Of a stretch of 14,042 nt of DNA, positions 1 to 6,382 are shown piece by piece. Position 1 is the stretch's first letter. The number at the start of each line of letters is the position of its first letter. A model generated the notes under the pieces. It was not told the origin of the DNA, made no database searches, and worked only from the letters and a program-made list of their open reading frames with translations. Position numbers and translations under genes: made by a program. The stretch is from Anaerolineae bacterium (GTDB taxonomy: Bacteria > Chloroflexota > Anaerolineae > SpSt-600). The stretch covers positions 1 through 14,042 of the forward strand of contig JAPWUT010000022.1 of NCBI GenBank assembly GCA_028275425.1, written 5' to 3'.

Positions 1-1
1 G

Positions 2-664
2 GACTTCGCCAAAGCCTACGAGGGCGCTCAGGTGAAGAACAAGTACGGCAAACTCATCAACCTCTATCAGGAGAAGACGGCCACCACCAAGAGCGCGATG
101 ACGGGCAAACCCCTCTTCGGCTGCGCAGCTTACGTCCCCGGCCCGACGGACGTCCTGGGCAACCGTCTGGAGGACGAGAAGGCCGGCTACGACCTCCGGC
201 TCATCACCTACCGGGAGATTTTCCAGACCAAGAGCCGCACCATTTCCAACTACTGGCTTCTGGGGGTCTATCCGGAGAACTTTGTCCTCCTCAACGCCCA
301 GGACGCGGCCCGGCTCGGTCTCAAGGACGGCGACCTGGTGAAAGTCGTCTCCCCGGACAACCCGGAGGGGGTCTGGGACCTGGGCAACGGGCAGAAGAAA
401 CCGATGGTGGGGAAGGTGAAGGTGATCCAGGGGTTGCGGCCGGGGGTGGTGGCTTTCAGCCTGGGCCACGGCCACTGGGCCTACGGCTCCACCGACATCG
501 TGGTGGATGGGAAGGTCATAAAGGGCGACCCGCGCCGAGCCACGGGGGTGCATGCCAACGCGGCCATGCGGGTGGACCCGTACCTGAAGAACACCTGTCT
601 GGTGGACCCGGTGGGTGGCTCGGCCGTCTTCTACGACACCTGGGTGCGCCTGGAAAAGGTGTAG
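2..664 (+). CDS. Molybdopterin-dependent oxidoreductase, C-terminal part (TtrA/PsrA-like), 5'-truncated
   Basis: The open frame runs off the left edge, so 220 residues of the C-terminus are seen; the GTG at 32 is only an internal codon. The part from about residue 70 to the end fits the molydopterin-dinucleotide-binding domain of the DMSO-reductase superfamily: NYWLLGVYPENFVLLN, then AARLGLKDGDLVKVVSP, LRPGVVAFSLGHGHWAYGS, and the closing CLVDPVGGSAVFYDTWVRLE. This ending resembles the tetrathionate/polysulfide/arsenate-type catalytic subunits I know, which normally act in the periplasm with an FeS subunit and a membrane quinol subunit. Neither partner is in the window, so the substrate cannot be named. 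A strong terminator follows 12 bases after the stop, making this the last gene of its transcript. A sample of codons has nearly 90 percent G/C at third positions, clearly above the genes to its right. Confidence 0.88.
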   Translation, partial: DFAKAYEGAQVKNKYGKLINLYQEKTATTKSAMTGKPLFGCAAYVPGPTDVLGNRLEDEKAGYDLRLITYREIFQTKSRTISNYWLLGVYPENFVLLNAQDAARLGLKDGDLVKVVSPDNPEGVWDLGNGQKKPMVGKVKVIQGLRPGVVAFSLGHGHWAYGSTDIVVDGKVIKGDPRRATGVHANAAMRVDPYLKNTCLVDPVGGSAVFYDTWVRLEKV

Positions 665-675
665 CAGGCTAAAAC

Positions 676-715
676 AAAGGCCTCCCGCAGGCTTAAGCTT
701 GCGGGAGGCCTTTTT
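676..715 (+). terminator. Intrinsic terminator between convergent genes
   Basis: A 17-bp stem (676-692 with 697-713, loop TTAA) is followed by a T run at 711-715. The only non-Watson-Crick position, 690 with 699, is a G-U pair in plus-strand RNA but an A-C mismatch in minus-strand RNA, so the hairpin is best formed by the molybdopterin oxidoreductase transcript. On the minus strand the complement of 671-678 also gives a T-rich tail, so it probably also ends the SpoIID-protein transcript whose stop lies at 743. Confidence 0.92.
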
Positions 716-742
716 CATATGCCCAACGGCAAGCCCAGATTT

Positions 743-3610
743 TTACTTCAAAACGATGGGCAAGAAGATTTTCCAGGCCACTTTTGTGGCATAAACAGGG
801 CTTTCAGAGGTGAAACCGGCCCGGTCAGCTATGCGGAATTGTATCCTGCCGGCCGCTCCTTCGAGAACTGGGACCGCATAAGCCGTTACAATCCCTTCCA
901 ATGGCGTGGTCAAGGTGACCGAAGCAGTAAGCCATTCACTCCAGTTAAGCCCCTCGTCCACAGAGTAGCGGAAAGCAGCACTGCTTGGGTCCAAACCGGA
1001 AACATCATCCACTACCCGAACGGAAAAGGTTATGGGCGGGCTAAGGGTTATCCAGCCCGAGGGGATAAGCTCGGACCAGCCAGAAGGGGGATTGATGTCT
1101 TCAACGGTCAAAGTTGCGGTTACGTCCGAAGAGACGTTGCCGGCTTTGTCAAAAGCCTTTAGCCAGAGGAGCTTCTCCCCCTCGCCAAAGGAAAGCCGCC
1201 AGGCTATTTCGCCTGTGGAAGTGTAAGGGTAGGAAGTCGCCAAGACCCTGTCCAAGTAAATGTCGGCTGTGCCTTTGAAGGTGAGGCGGAATTCAAGCCC
1301 AGCATACCCTTTCGCCCAGTAGTAGAAATCCACAGGAAACTCTTGGTAAACGCCTGCTTCCCTGAAATCAACACCTCTTAGACGCCGTATGCCTAAGAGT
1401 TCAGTTCCGGCATTATGGACTACATCCAGCACAGCCACCTCTTCAGTAGGCGTGAGGATGCGCTCGGCTTTAAGGCGGAATATCGCCCTGTAGGGGAAAC
1501 CAGGTTCCAGGGCAAATGTATAAGGCCCATACCAAGCCCCTGGCCGGTCAACCCCAGCCCTCGCTTGTAGGGCCTTGCCGTTCAAAGCATCCGGGTCATC
1601 CACTATCCTTCCAGTCTGAGTGTAGAATTCTCCCTCCTCCCAAAGCCAATCGTTGCTTATCCCCACCCCCTCAATTTCCCCAGGAACTGCATCGCTCAAC
1701 GCCACCGTTAGTGTTATGTCAAGCGAATTCGCCAAGGTATAGGCTATTGAAACGGTCATTGTGGGGTTAATCCGGTCAATCCCGATTTTCGCCCTGACCG
1801 GTCCATCCGGCGAGGAGCTGTTGCCCTGCCCATCGGTAGCTATGACCGAAAGCTCCGGCCCTTCCCTAAGGCTTACGTCAGGCAAAGAGGATACATCCCA
1901 GAGGTAGCTCCAGCCATCGGCCCCATCGGAATCGCTGCCGAGGAGAAGGGTGCCGGAGTAGAAATCCACCGTGCTCACACCACTGAATTCATCGGAAGCG
2001 TTGGCTCGGAGGAGGACTGAGTTAGTGTTTATGTAAAACCCGGACCATGGTTCGGTTACGCTGGCTAAAGGTGGGCCGGAGTCCTCGGAAGAATAGGCTT
2101 TCCTAATGCTCACTCCAGTGTAGTAATGGGTGAGGATTTGCTGGTATCCCCAGCTGTAATTTTCAGCCCACCTCTTGGCTCCCCACTGCGACATCCCTCG
2201 GCCATGGCCCTTTCTGGGTTGCCCAAAGCCCACCGGATCGTATACGGCGCTCAGGTAGGGGTAATTTGGGTCCGGCTCGTAAGTGCCGGGCTTGTAGCGG
2301 GGCAACGTCGGAGAGCTGTTTTCGGCACTGTATTCGGCTAAGATGGGCAGCCCCTTCCATTCAATATATTGGCCTCTGGTTTCTTCAACAGCTTGGTTTG
2401 AGTTGGGATGTGTATCCGGCCCCATAACCTGGTAGTCAACCCAATCGGAAACATCGTAGCTTTGGCTTCGGTTCTTCAGGACAAAGTACCAGCCGTAGGT
2501 CCTGGCAGCAACCGCTTGCGCCTTGAGCGCCTCCGAATGCCAAAGGGCAGGCATCTCGTAAGGGACAACTTGCTTGACGTAGGTTTCAAAGTCAAAGGTG
2601 TCAATCTGCCAAGGGGGGACATCGGCACGGTAGTAGTTATTGGGGTTATGGATTACCCGGATTGTAGCGGGCGGAGTCAAGGGAGGATAGGTTTCGGCCA
2701 GGATGCTGACCGAGGTCTGGGTAGAGACGGTTGGTAGGATTTGGCCTGAGGGTTTCCCTGGCTCTATCACCACGACCTGGCCATTGTGGCGGAAAGCCAG
2801 GTAGCGTCCGTCGGGTGAGAAGAGTGGGGAGCAATCCTCGCCAGGCTGCTCTACCAGAGGCTTGAGGTTTTCACCGTTAGCATCAATTGCCCAGATATCG
2901 GCAGACTCAGCTGTTCCGGCCCCAAGTGGATAACGCCCGAAGGCGATGAAGGTTCCATCGGGGTAAAAAGAGGGGCCGTCCAACAATTCCCCCTCCAGCT
3001 CTAAAAGCATCCGAGCTTTGGGTGGAGATGTTTCCACAAGCCAAAGCTGAGATTTGAAAGGCTCTGAGGAAGCAATTACTGCTGCCTTGAGGCTGTCCGG
3101 TGTCCAGGAAACTCCGCCGAGGTAGCGGGCACGGAAAAGGAAAGCCCTTTCACCTGAGACTTTGTCCTGAAGGTAGACTTCGGCTTCCCTCTTTAGGAGG
3201 GAATAACGCCCGTTTGGGGAAAGCGCTTCCTTGCGAGCTTCAGGCCAAGCGATTTCACCCCTGGCCATGACCTTCCCGGTTTTCAGGTCCAACTCTTGGC
3301 GGAAGGCTTTCTGTGGGCTTGCGAAGCTTACGAAGGAAAGCTTATGGCTATCAGGCGAAAAGGAAGGGTAGAAAGCGTTTTCGGAGACTTTGAGCCATTT
3401 CCTCTCGCTGGGGTAGAAGGCGTAAAGTTCCTGAAGAAGCTGGATTTTCCCTTCCGCCTCTACCGCTCGGCCTGGCCTTCCCACCAATAAAAAAGAGCCA
3501 TCTGGGGCCCAAAGAAGCGGATAGCCTTCTACTGCTTGGATGTAAACCTTGTATTGAGTTGGAATGGCGAGGGCGAGAAAGAGCAGAAGCGCTGCGAACT
3601 TCCCCTTCAT
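743..3610 (-). CDS. Secreted SpoIID/LytB-domain protein with N-terminal beta-propeller and Ig-like C-terminus
   Basis: This 955-residue protein begins with a short hydrophobic signal (about residues 5-17). Residues 30-285 carry six blade motifs of the TolB/WD40 type (W-A-PDG at 34-38, FSPDS 84-88, SPNG 131-134, TPDS 170-173, FYPDG 215-219, FSPDG 264-268). Residues about 315-505 are a SpoIID domain: YVKQVVPYEMPALW, with Glu352 at the position of the catalytic acid of SpoIID lytic transglycosylases, then EALKAQAVAARTYGWY and GHGRGMSQWGAKRWA (469-483). From about 515 on there are Ig-like/beta-sandwich segments. The last residues are KIFLPIVLK, a hydrophobic-basic tail seen on secreted Chloroflexota proteins. 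In Firmicutes SpoIID cuts denuded peptidoglycan during engulfment; here a cell-envelope glycan-cleaving or binding role is inferred and has nothing visible to do with sporulation. The ATG at 3610 has no good Shine-Dalgarno sequence. Confidence 0.9.
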   Translation of the reverse strand: MKGKFAALLLFLALAIPTQYKVYIQAVEGYPLLWAPDGSFLLVGRPGRAVEAEGKIQLLQELYAFYPSERKWLKVSENAFYPSFSPDSHKLSFVSFASPQKAFRQELDLKTGKVMARGEIAWPEARKEALSPNGRYSLLKREAEVYLQDKVSGERAFLFRARYLGGVSWTPDSLKAAVIASSEPFKSQLWLVETSPPKARMLLELEGELLDGPSFYPDGTFIAFGRYPLGAGTAESADIWAIDANGENLKPLVEQPGEDCSPLFSPDGRYLAFRHNGQVVVIEPGKPSGQILPTVSTQTSVSILAETYPPLTPPATIRVIHNPNNYYRADVPPWQIDTFDFETYVKQVVPYEMPALWHSEALKAQAVAARTYGWYFVLKNRSQSYDVSDWVDYQVMGPDTHPNSNQAVEETRGQYIEWKGLPILAEYSAENSSPTLPRYKPGTYEPDPNYPYLSAVYDPVGFGQPRKGHGRGMSQWGAKRWAENYSWGYQQILTHYYTGVSIRKAYSSEDSGPPLASVTEPWSGFYINTNSVLLRANASDEFSGVSTVDFYSGTLLLGSDSDGADGWSYLWDVSSLPDVSLREGPELSVIATDGQGNSSSPDGPVRAKIGIDRINPTMTVSIAYTLANSLDITLTVALSDAVPGEIEGVGISNDWLWEEGEFYTQTGRIVDDPDALNGKALQARAGVDRPGAWYGPYTFALEPGFPYRAIFRLKAERILTPTEEVAVLDVVHNAGTELLGIRRLRGVDFREAGVYQEFPVDFYYWAKGYAGLEFRLTFKGTADIYLDRVLATSYPYTSTGEIAWRLSFGEGEKLLWLKAFDKAGNVSSDVTATLTVEDINPPSGWSELIPSGWITLSPPITFSVRVVDDVSGLDPSSAAFRYSVDEGLNWSEWLTASVTLTTPLEGIVTAYAVPVLEGAAGRIQFRIADRAGFTSESPVYATKVAWKIFLPIVLK

Positions 3611-3620
3611 AATTCTTGGA

Positions 3621-3660
3621 GACAGGCCCCAACGCTCAACTTTGAACGTCGGGGCCTATC
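3621..3660 (-). terminator. 19-bp hairpin between csp and the SpoIID-domain gene
   Basis: Bases 3621-3639 pair with 3642-3660 around a 2-base centre. In minus-strand RNA all 19 positions can pair, three of them as G-U; in plus-strand RNA the same three would be C-A mismatches. The structure is therefore adapted to the minus transcript. No T run follows, so termination would be weak: it could protect the csp mRNA 3' end, reduce read-through, or sit over the start region of the next gene, whose ATG is only 10 bases away. The exact role is not determined from sequence. Confidence 0.6.
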
Positions 3661-3683
3661 GTTTGGCGTGGCAGCCGATAGGG

Positions 3684-3896
3684 TTATAGCTTTACAACAT
3701 TAACGGCCTGGGGGCCCTTGGGGGTCTCCTGGATGGAGAACTCCACTCGGTCGCCTTCCTCAAGGTTGCGGAAGCCTTGCCCCACAATGGCCGTATAGTG
3801 GACGAAAACGTCCCTATCTGAGCCGTCGGGCTTGATGAAGCCATAGCCCTTGACACGGCTGAACCACTTGACGGTTCCGGTGGTTCTGGTACCCAC
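3684..3896 (-). CDS. Cold-shock protein (CspA family)
   Basis: The product of 70 residues is a single cold-shock domain, an OB-fold nucleic-acid-binding protein that acts as an RNA chaperone and, in E. coli relatives, as a transcription antiterminator. Visible motifs are GTVKWFSRVKGYGFI (RNP1, KGYGFI) and DVFVHYTAI (RNP2, VFVHY), with the usual ending GPQAVNVV. I choose the GTG at 3896 because GGAGG lies 6 bases before it and the resulting length matches the family; an upstream ATG at 3932 would add 12 residues unlike any Csp and has no RBS. The gene has its own strong promoter and a long leader that contains a terminator hairpin. The SpoIID-domain gene follows after 73 bases on the same strand and may be co-transcribed. 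Confidence 0.95.
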   Translation of the reverse strand: MGTRTTGTVKWFSRVKGYGFIKPDGSDRDVFVHYTAIVGQGFRNLEEGDRVEFSIQETPKGPQAVNVVKL

Positions 3897-3954
3897 TGCT
3901 AACCTCCATTTCTCCGAAATTCTTCCGGTCAAGCCCCCTCAGGCCCCATTAAGG

Positions 3955-3981
3955 AAAAACCGCCGGCCTTCCCTCCGGCGG
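3955..3981 (-). promoter_or_regulatory. Intrinsic terminator/attenuator in the csp 5' leader
   Basis: On the minus strand CCGCCGG (3981-3975), an 8-base loop (3974-3967) and CCGGCGG (3966-3960) form a perfect 7-bp all-G/C stem, immediately followed by TTTTT (3959-3955). This is a textbook intrinsic terminator, but it lies between the csp promoter (4021-4049) and the csp start at 3896. Transcripts would stop after about 60 bases unless the hairpin is prevented from forming. CspA-family proteins are known to melt such hairpins, so autogenous antitermination is a reasonable inference. Alternatively the short transcript is itself a small RNA. Confidence 0.75.
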
Positions 3982-4020
3982 CCCCCGCTGGAGTAACGAG
4001 AAGTCCCAACCGGCATCCAC

Positions 4021-4049
4021 ATCATAACACAGGTTATTCCTTTTGTCAA
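4021..4049 (-). promoter_or_regulatory. Sigma70-type promoter of csp
   Basis: On the minus strand a perfect TTGACA (-35, 4049-4044) is separated by 17 bases from TATGAT (-10, 4026-4021), one base from consensus. Transcription would begin near 4014-4016 and give a leader of about 118 bases before the csp GTG. There is no other gene for it to serve. Confidence 0.88.
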
Positions 4050-4114
4050 ATTCAGCTCCCGAGGACGGCGAGAAACGGGGAAGAGGTTAATTTTCTGATT
4101 AAAGTGGGGGTGGA

Positions 4115-4133
4115 GGGGGCTTGGGGGATGTGC
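4115..4133 (+). repeat. Degenerate fragment of the hairpin repeat
   Basis: The stretch GGGGGCTTGGGGGATGTGCC closely matches the middle of the repeat unit at 4436-4457 but lacks the C5 arm, so the second hairpin cannot form. It appears to be a decayed outlying piece of the array to its right. Confidence 0.5.
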
Positions 4134-4141
4134 CTTTCTGA

Positions 4142-4212
4142 CCTAACCCCCTGACCCCCTTCCCTGCGAGGGAAGGGGGAAAATTTGGCAGGATTGGCCG
4201 GGGGAGAGGTTA
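4142..4212. repeat. Short inverted-repeat element with 11-bp stem
   Basis: CCCCCTTCCCT (4155-4165) pairs perfectly with AGGGAAGGGGG (4169-4179) around a GCG loop. Outside it, CCTAACC at the left and GGTTAA at the right are roughly complementary, so the element as a whole looks like a small non-autonomous mobile or REP-type unit. Its sequence differs from the tandem units that follow. No T run on either side makes it unlikely to be a terminator. Outer boundaries are approximate. Confidence 0.6.
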
Positions 4213-4219
4213 ACCCAAG

Positions 4220-4790
4220 ACGCTGGCAAACCCAAGGCCTACGAGGGTGGGTAAAGGGGGTCCAGGGGGGCAAAGCCCCCATGGCGGGGGGTGTGGGGGT
4301 GTGCCCCCAAAAATTCCAAAAAAGGGGCGAGCAGCTAACCCTGTAACCAAGCAACGAGTGGGACCCAAAACGCCGGCAAACCCTAAGCCTACGGGGGTGG
4401 GCAAAGAGGGGGTCCAGGGGGCGCAAGCCCCCTGGCAGGGGGTTTGGGGGATGTGCCCCCAAAAATTCCAAAAAAGGGGCGAGCAGCTAACCCCTGTAAC
4501 CAAGCAACGAGTGGGACCCAAAACGCCAGCAAACCCTAAGCCCACGGGGGTGGGTAAAGGGGGCCAGGGGGGCGAAGCCCCCATGGCGGGGGGTGTGGGG
4601 GGTGTCCCCCCACAAAACCAAAAAGAGGGGGCGAGTTGCCCACATTAGCAACCTGCCCACGAGTGGGACCCAATACGTTGGCGAACCCTAAGCCTACGGG
4701 GGTGGGTAAAGGGGGATCCAGGGAGTCTGGGGAATGTGCCCCCAGAACACTGGCGAACCTTAAGAACACCTTTGCGTGGAAAAGTCGCCT
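4220..4790. repeat. Tandem array of ~152-bp hairpin repeats (units A-D plus partial)
   Basis: Units begin at an ACGCYRGC-type motif: A 4220-4369 (150 bp), B 4370-4522 (153 bp), C 4523-4674 (152 bp), a shortened D 4675-4746, and a partial start at 4747. Each full unit has two hairpins. The first is at 4262-4284, 4414-4435 and 4564-4586, with loops AAA, GCAA and GAA respectively. The second is at 4294-4309, 4443-4463, 4595-4613 and, in D, 4726-4746. About 88 bases from 4302 are repeated at 4454 with only two differences, so A and B arose by recent duplication, whereas C and D are diverged. Long open frames through the array on both strands are by-products of G/C-rich repeats. The right end stops just before the promoter of the HAD gene. 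Confidence 0.9.
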
Positions 4791-4800
4791 CGCTTATAAT
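4772..4800 (+). promoter_or_regulatory. Promoter of the HAD-ccsA-HTH-radical SAM operon
   Basis: A perfect TATAAT (-10, 4795-4800) lies 17 bases after TTGCGT (-35, 4772-4777; first three bases of the consensus). The start of transcription would be near 4807, giving a short leader of about 24 bases with AGGAG at 4819-4823 before the ATG at 4831. The promoter abuts the end of the repeat array. Confidence 0.75.
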
Positions 4801-4830
4801 GTTCCTAAGCTTGAGGGCAGGAGCAAGAAT

Positions 4831-5625
4831 ATGGTAAGCCTGGAGGAAATCTCCGCCTTCATCGTAGACATGGATGGCGTCCTTTATAGGGGGAATACGG
4901 CCATCCCAGGAGCCGATAAATTCATCTCTACGCTGGAAGAAACCGGCCGGAATTACCTCCTCCTCACCAATAACTCTTCCCTTACCCCCGCCCAATACGA
5001 GGCCAAATTGGCCAAGATGGGGATAAAGGTCAATCAAGCCAGGATTTTTACCTCCGCACAGGCTACCGCTTTTTACCTTCGCTCCATAGCTAAGGAAGGA
5101 GCCAAGGTCTTCCTGATAGGGATGGAAGGGATAAGGGAGGCACTTTTGGCTGCAGGCTTCACCCTGGCCGAAGATAAGGATGTGGATTTTGTAGTGGTAG
5201 GAATTGACCTGAACTTGACCTATGAAAAGCTTAAGAAAGCGGCTTTGGCTATAAGAGCAGGCGCTTCATTCATAGGCACTAACCCTGACCGCACTTTGCC
5301 CACCGAGGAGGGGCTTTGCCCAGGAAATGGAGCAATCCTGGCTGCCTTAGAAGCCGCTACCGAAGTCAAGCCTACCATCATCGGCAAGCCCTCTCCTTTA
5401 ATCTTTGAACTGGCCTTAAAGCGCTTAGGAAGCACTCCGGAGAAAACGGCAGTGGTAGGAGATAGGCTGGAAACCGACATCTTAGGAGCTCACCAGGCTG
5501 GGCTAAAAAGCATCCTGGTCCTATCCGGAGTTACCGACGAGAGCTCCCTGATTGCAGCTAACCCTAAGCCCGACTTCGTTTTTGCCAGCGTTAAAGAACT
5601 GGCCGAAGCTCTGAGAGGGGGATGA
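4831..5625 (+). CDS. HAD-IIA family phosphatase (NagD-like)
   Basis: This 264-residue protein has all four haloacid-dehalogenase motifs: FIVDMDGVLYRG with nucleophile Asp13 and acid/base Asp15, LLLTNNSS (motif II, Thr46-Asn48), Lys186 in GKPSPLIF (motif III), and GDRLETDILGAHQAG (motif IV, Asp211 and Asp216). The cap between motifs II and III and the order place it in the IIA subfamily with NagD, PGPase and p-nitrophenylphosphatase; these hydrolyse small phosphate esters such as nucleotides or phosphoglycolate in the cytoplasm, and the substrate here is unknown. I start at ATG 4831 because AGGAG lies 7 bases upstream and the family begins just before the first motif; the frame continues upstream to 4636 only through repeat DNA. 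It is first in an operon: the next gene starts one base after its stop. Confidence 0.92.
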   Translation: MVSLEEISAFIVDMDGVLYRGNTAIPGADKFISTLEETGRNYLLLTNNSSLTPAQYEAKLAKMGIKVNQARIFTSAQATAFYLRSIAKEGAKVFLIGMEGIREALLAAGFTLAEDKDVDFVVVGIDLNLTYEKLKKAALAIRAGASFIGTNPDRTLPTEEGLCPGNGAILAALEAATEVKPTIIGKPSPLIFELALKRLGSTPEKTAVVGDRLETDILGAHQAGLKSILVLSGVTDESSLIAANPKPDFVFASVKELAEALRGG

Positions 5626-5626
5626 A

Positions 5627-6376
5627 TTGCTCGCCTTTTCCTACCTCGCCATAGCCTGCTGGGTTGTGGCCGGAATAATCTGGTGGAAGAAGCGAATCAT
5701 TGCCTTGGCTATAGAACTGGTAGGATGCCTCCTTTGGTTCGCCTTGATTGCCGATCTTGGGCTCAAAGCCGGCTACTGGCCTTTATCCACTCCGGAAGAA
5801 TTCCTCTTGGTTACCATCGGCTTTGCAGCCCTTATCCACGCTTTAGCGGAAATAGGAGGGGAAGGCAAAGAGGTAGGCTGGCTGTTGCCTTTCACCGCAG
5901 CAATTTTGGCCTTTCTCGGCAAAGGGGCTTTCACCACCGAGCCCTTGCCCCTCCCACCGGCCTTCAGAATCTTCTGGTTCCAATTCCATACCCTCACTGC
6001 TTCTATCGCTTACGGTGCTTTCCTGGTAGCAGGGACTGTGGCCTTGGCAATTATGTTAAAGCCAACCGAAAACTCACCCAAACTGGCCACAATAATGGCT
6101 TTAGGCTACATCGCCCTTACCCTCTCAATGCTCCTTGGTTCCATCTGGGGCGAACTGAGTTGGGGCAGCTATTGGGCTTGGAGCTTGAAAGAAATCTGGG
6201 CTCTTGCCCTTTGGCTCGTGGGCACCCTTTACTTTCACACTCGTGCCCTACCTCGCTGGAGAGGGCGCTGGACCTTAGCTCTCCCTCTAATCATGGCCGG
6301 CATTGCGCTCTTTTCCCTCTTGGGAACCGGATGGCTTGCCCGGAGACTGACCTTGGAAACTCTCTACATCTTCTGA
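5627..6376 (+). CDS. ccsA: CcsA/ResC-like cytochrome c assembly membrane protein
   Basis: The product has 249 mostly hydrophobic residues with about seven membrane segments. Family marks of the CcmC/CcmF/CcsA heme-handling proteins are visible: His121 in FQFHTLTASIAYGAF, the tryptophan-rich segment WGSYWAWSLKEIWAL (residues 179-193), and His204 in FHTRALPRWRGRW. These proteins bring heme to the outside of the membrane for attachment to apocytochrome c, together with a CcsB/ResB partner that is not in this window. Two things are odd: the usual WDPKE of the tryptophan-rich signature reads WSLKE here, and the protein is shorter than typical CcsA (about 300 residues). The start is TTG, preceded by a GAGGGGG sequence at the end of the HAD gene; the one-base gap suggests translational coupling. 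Confidence 0.86.
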   Translation: MLAFSYLAIACWVVAGIIWWKKRIIALAIELVGCLLWFALIADLGLKAGYWPLSTPEEFLLVTIGFAALIHALAEIGGEGKEVGWLLPFTAAILAFLGKGAFTTEPLPLPPAFRIFWFQFHTLTASIAYGAFLVAGTVALAIMLKPTENSPKLATIMALGYIALTLSMLLGSIWGELSWGSYWAWSLKEIWALALWLVGTLYFHTRALPRWRGRWTLALPLIMAGIALFSLLGTGWLARRLTLETLYIF

Positions 6377-6382
6377 GGAGCC

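Noticed and set aside
719..1162. Plus-strand frame opposite the SpoIID-domain gene
   Set aside because: It lies antisense to a well-supported gene, has no RBS, and its residues match no family.
3897..3932. 12-residue N-terminal extension of the cold-shock protein
   Set aside because: It would cover the GGAGG RBS of the GTG start at 3896, has no RBS of its own and is not found in the family.
4155..4179. Terminator reading of the 11-bp hairpin
   Set aside because: Neither strand has a T run after the stem, and no gene ends next to it.
4247..4648. Open frames through the repeat array on both strands (133 residues plus; 139 and 124 residues minus)
   Set aside because: They exist because 150- and 153-base units keep frame and lack stops in G/C-rich DNA; residues are low-complexity repeats, there is no RBS, and unit C (152 bases) shifts the frame.
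4220..4790. CRISPR array
   Set aside because: Units are about 152 bp with no short identical repeats separated by unique spacers, and no cas gene is present.
4636..4830. Upstream extension of the HAD gene to an ATG at 4636
   Set aside because: The extra 65 residues are translated repeat DNA, lie upstream of the promoter at 4772-4800, and the ATG at 4831 has a good RBS.
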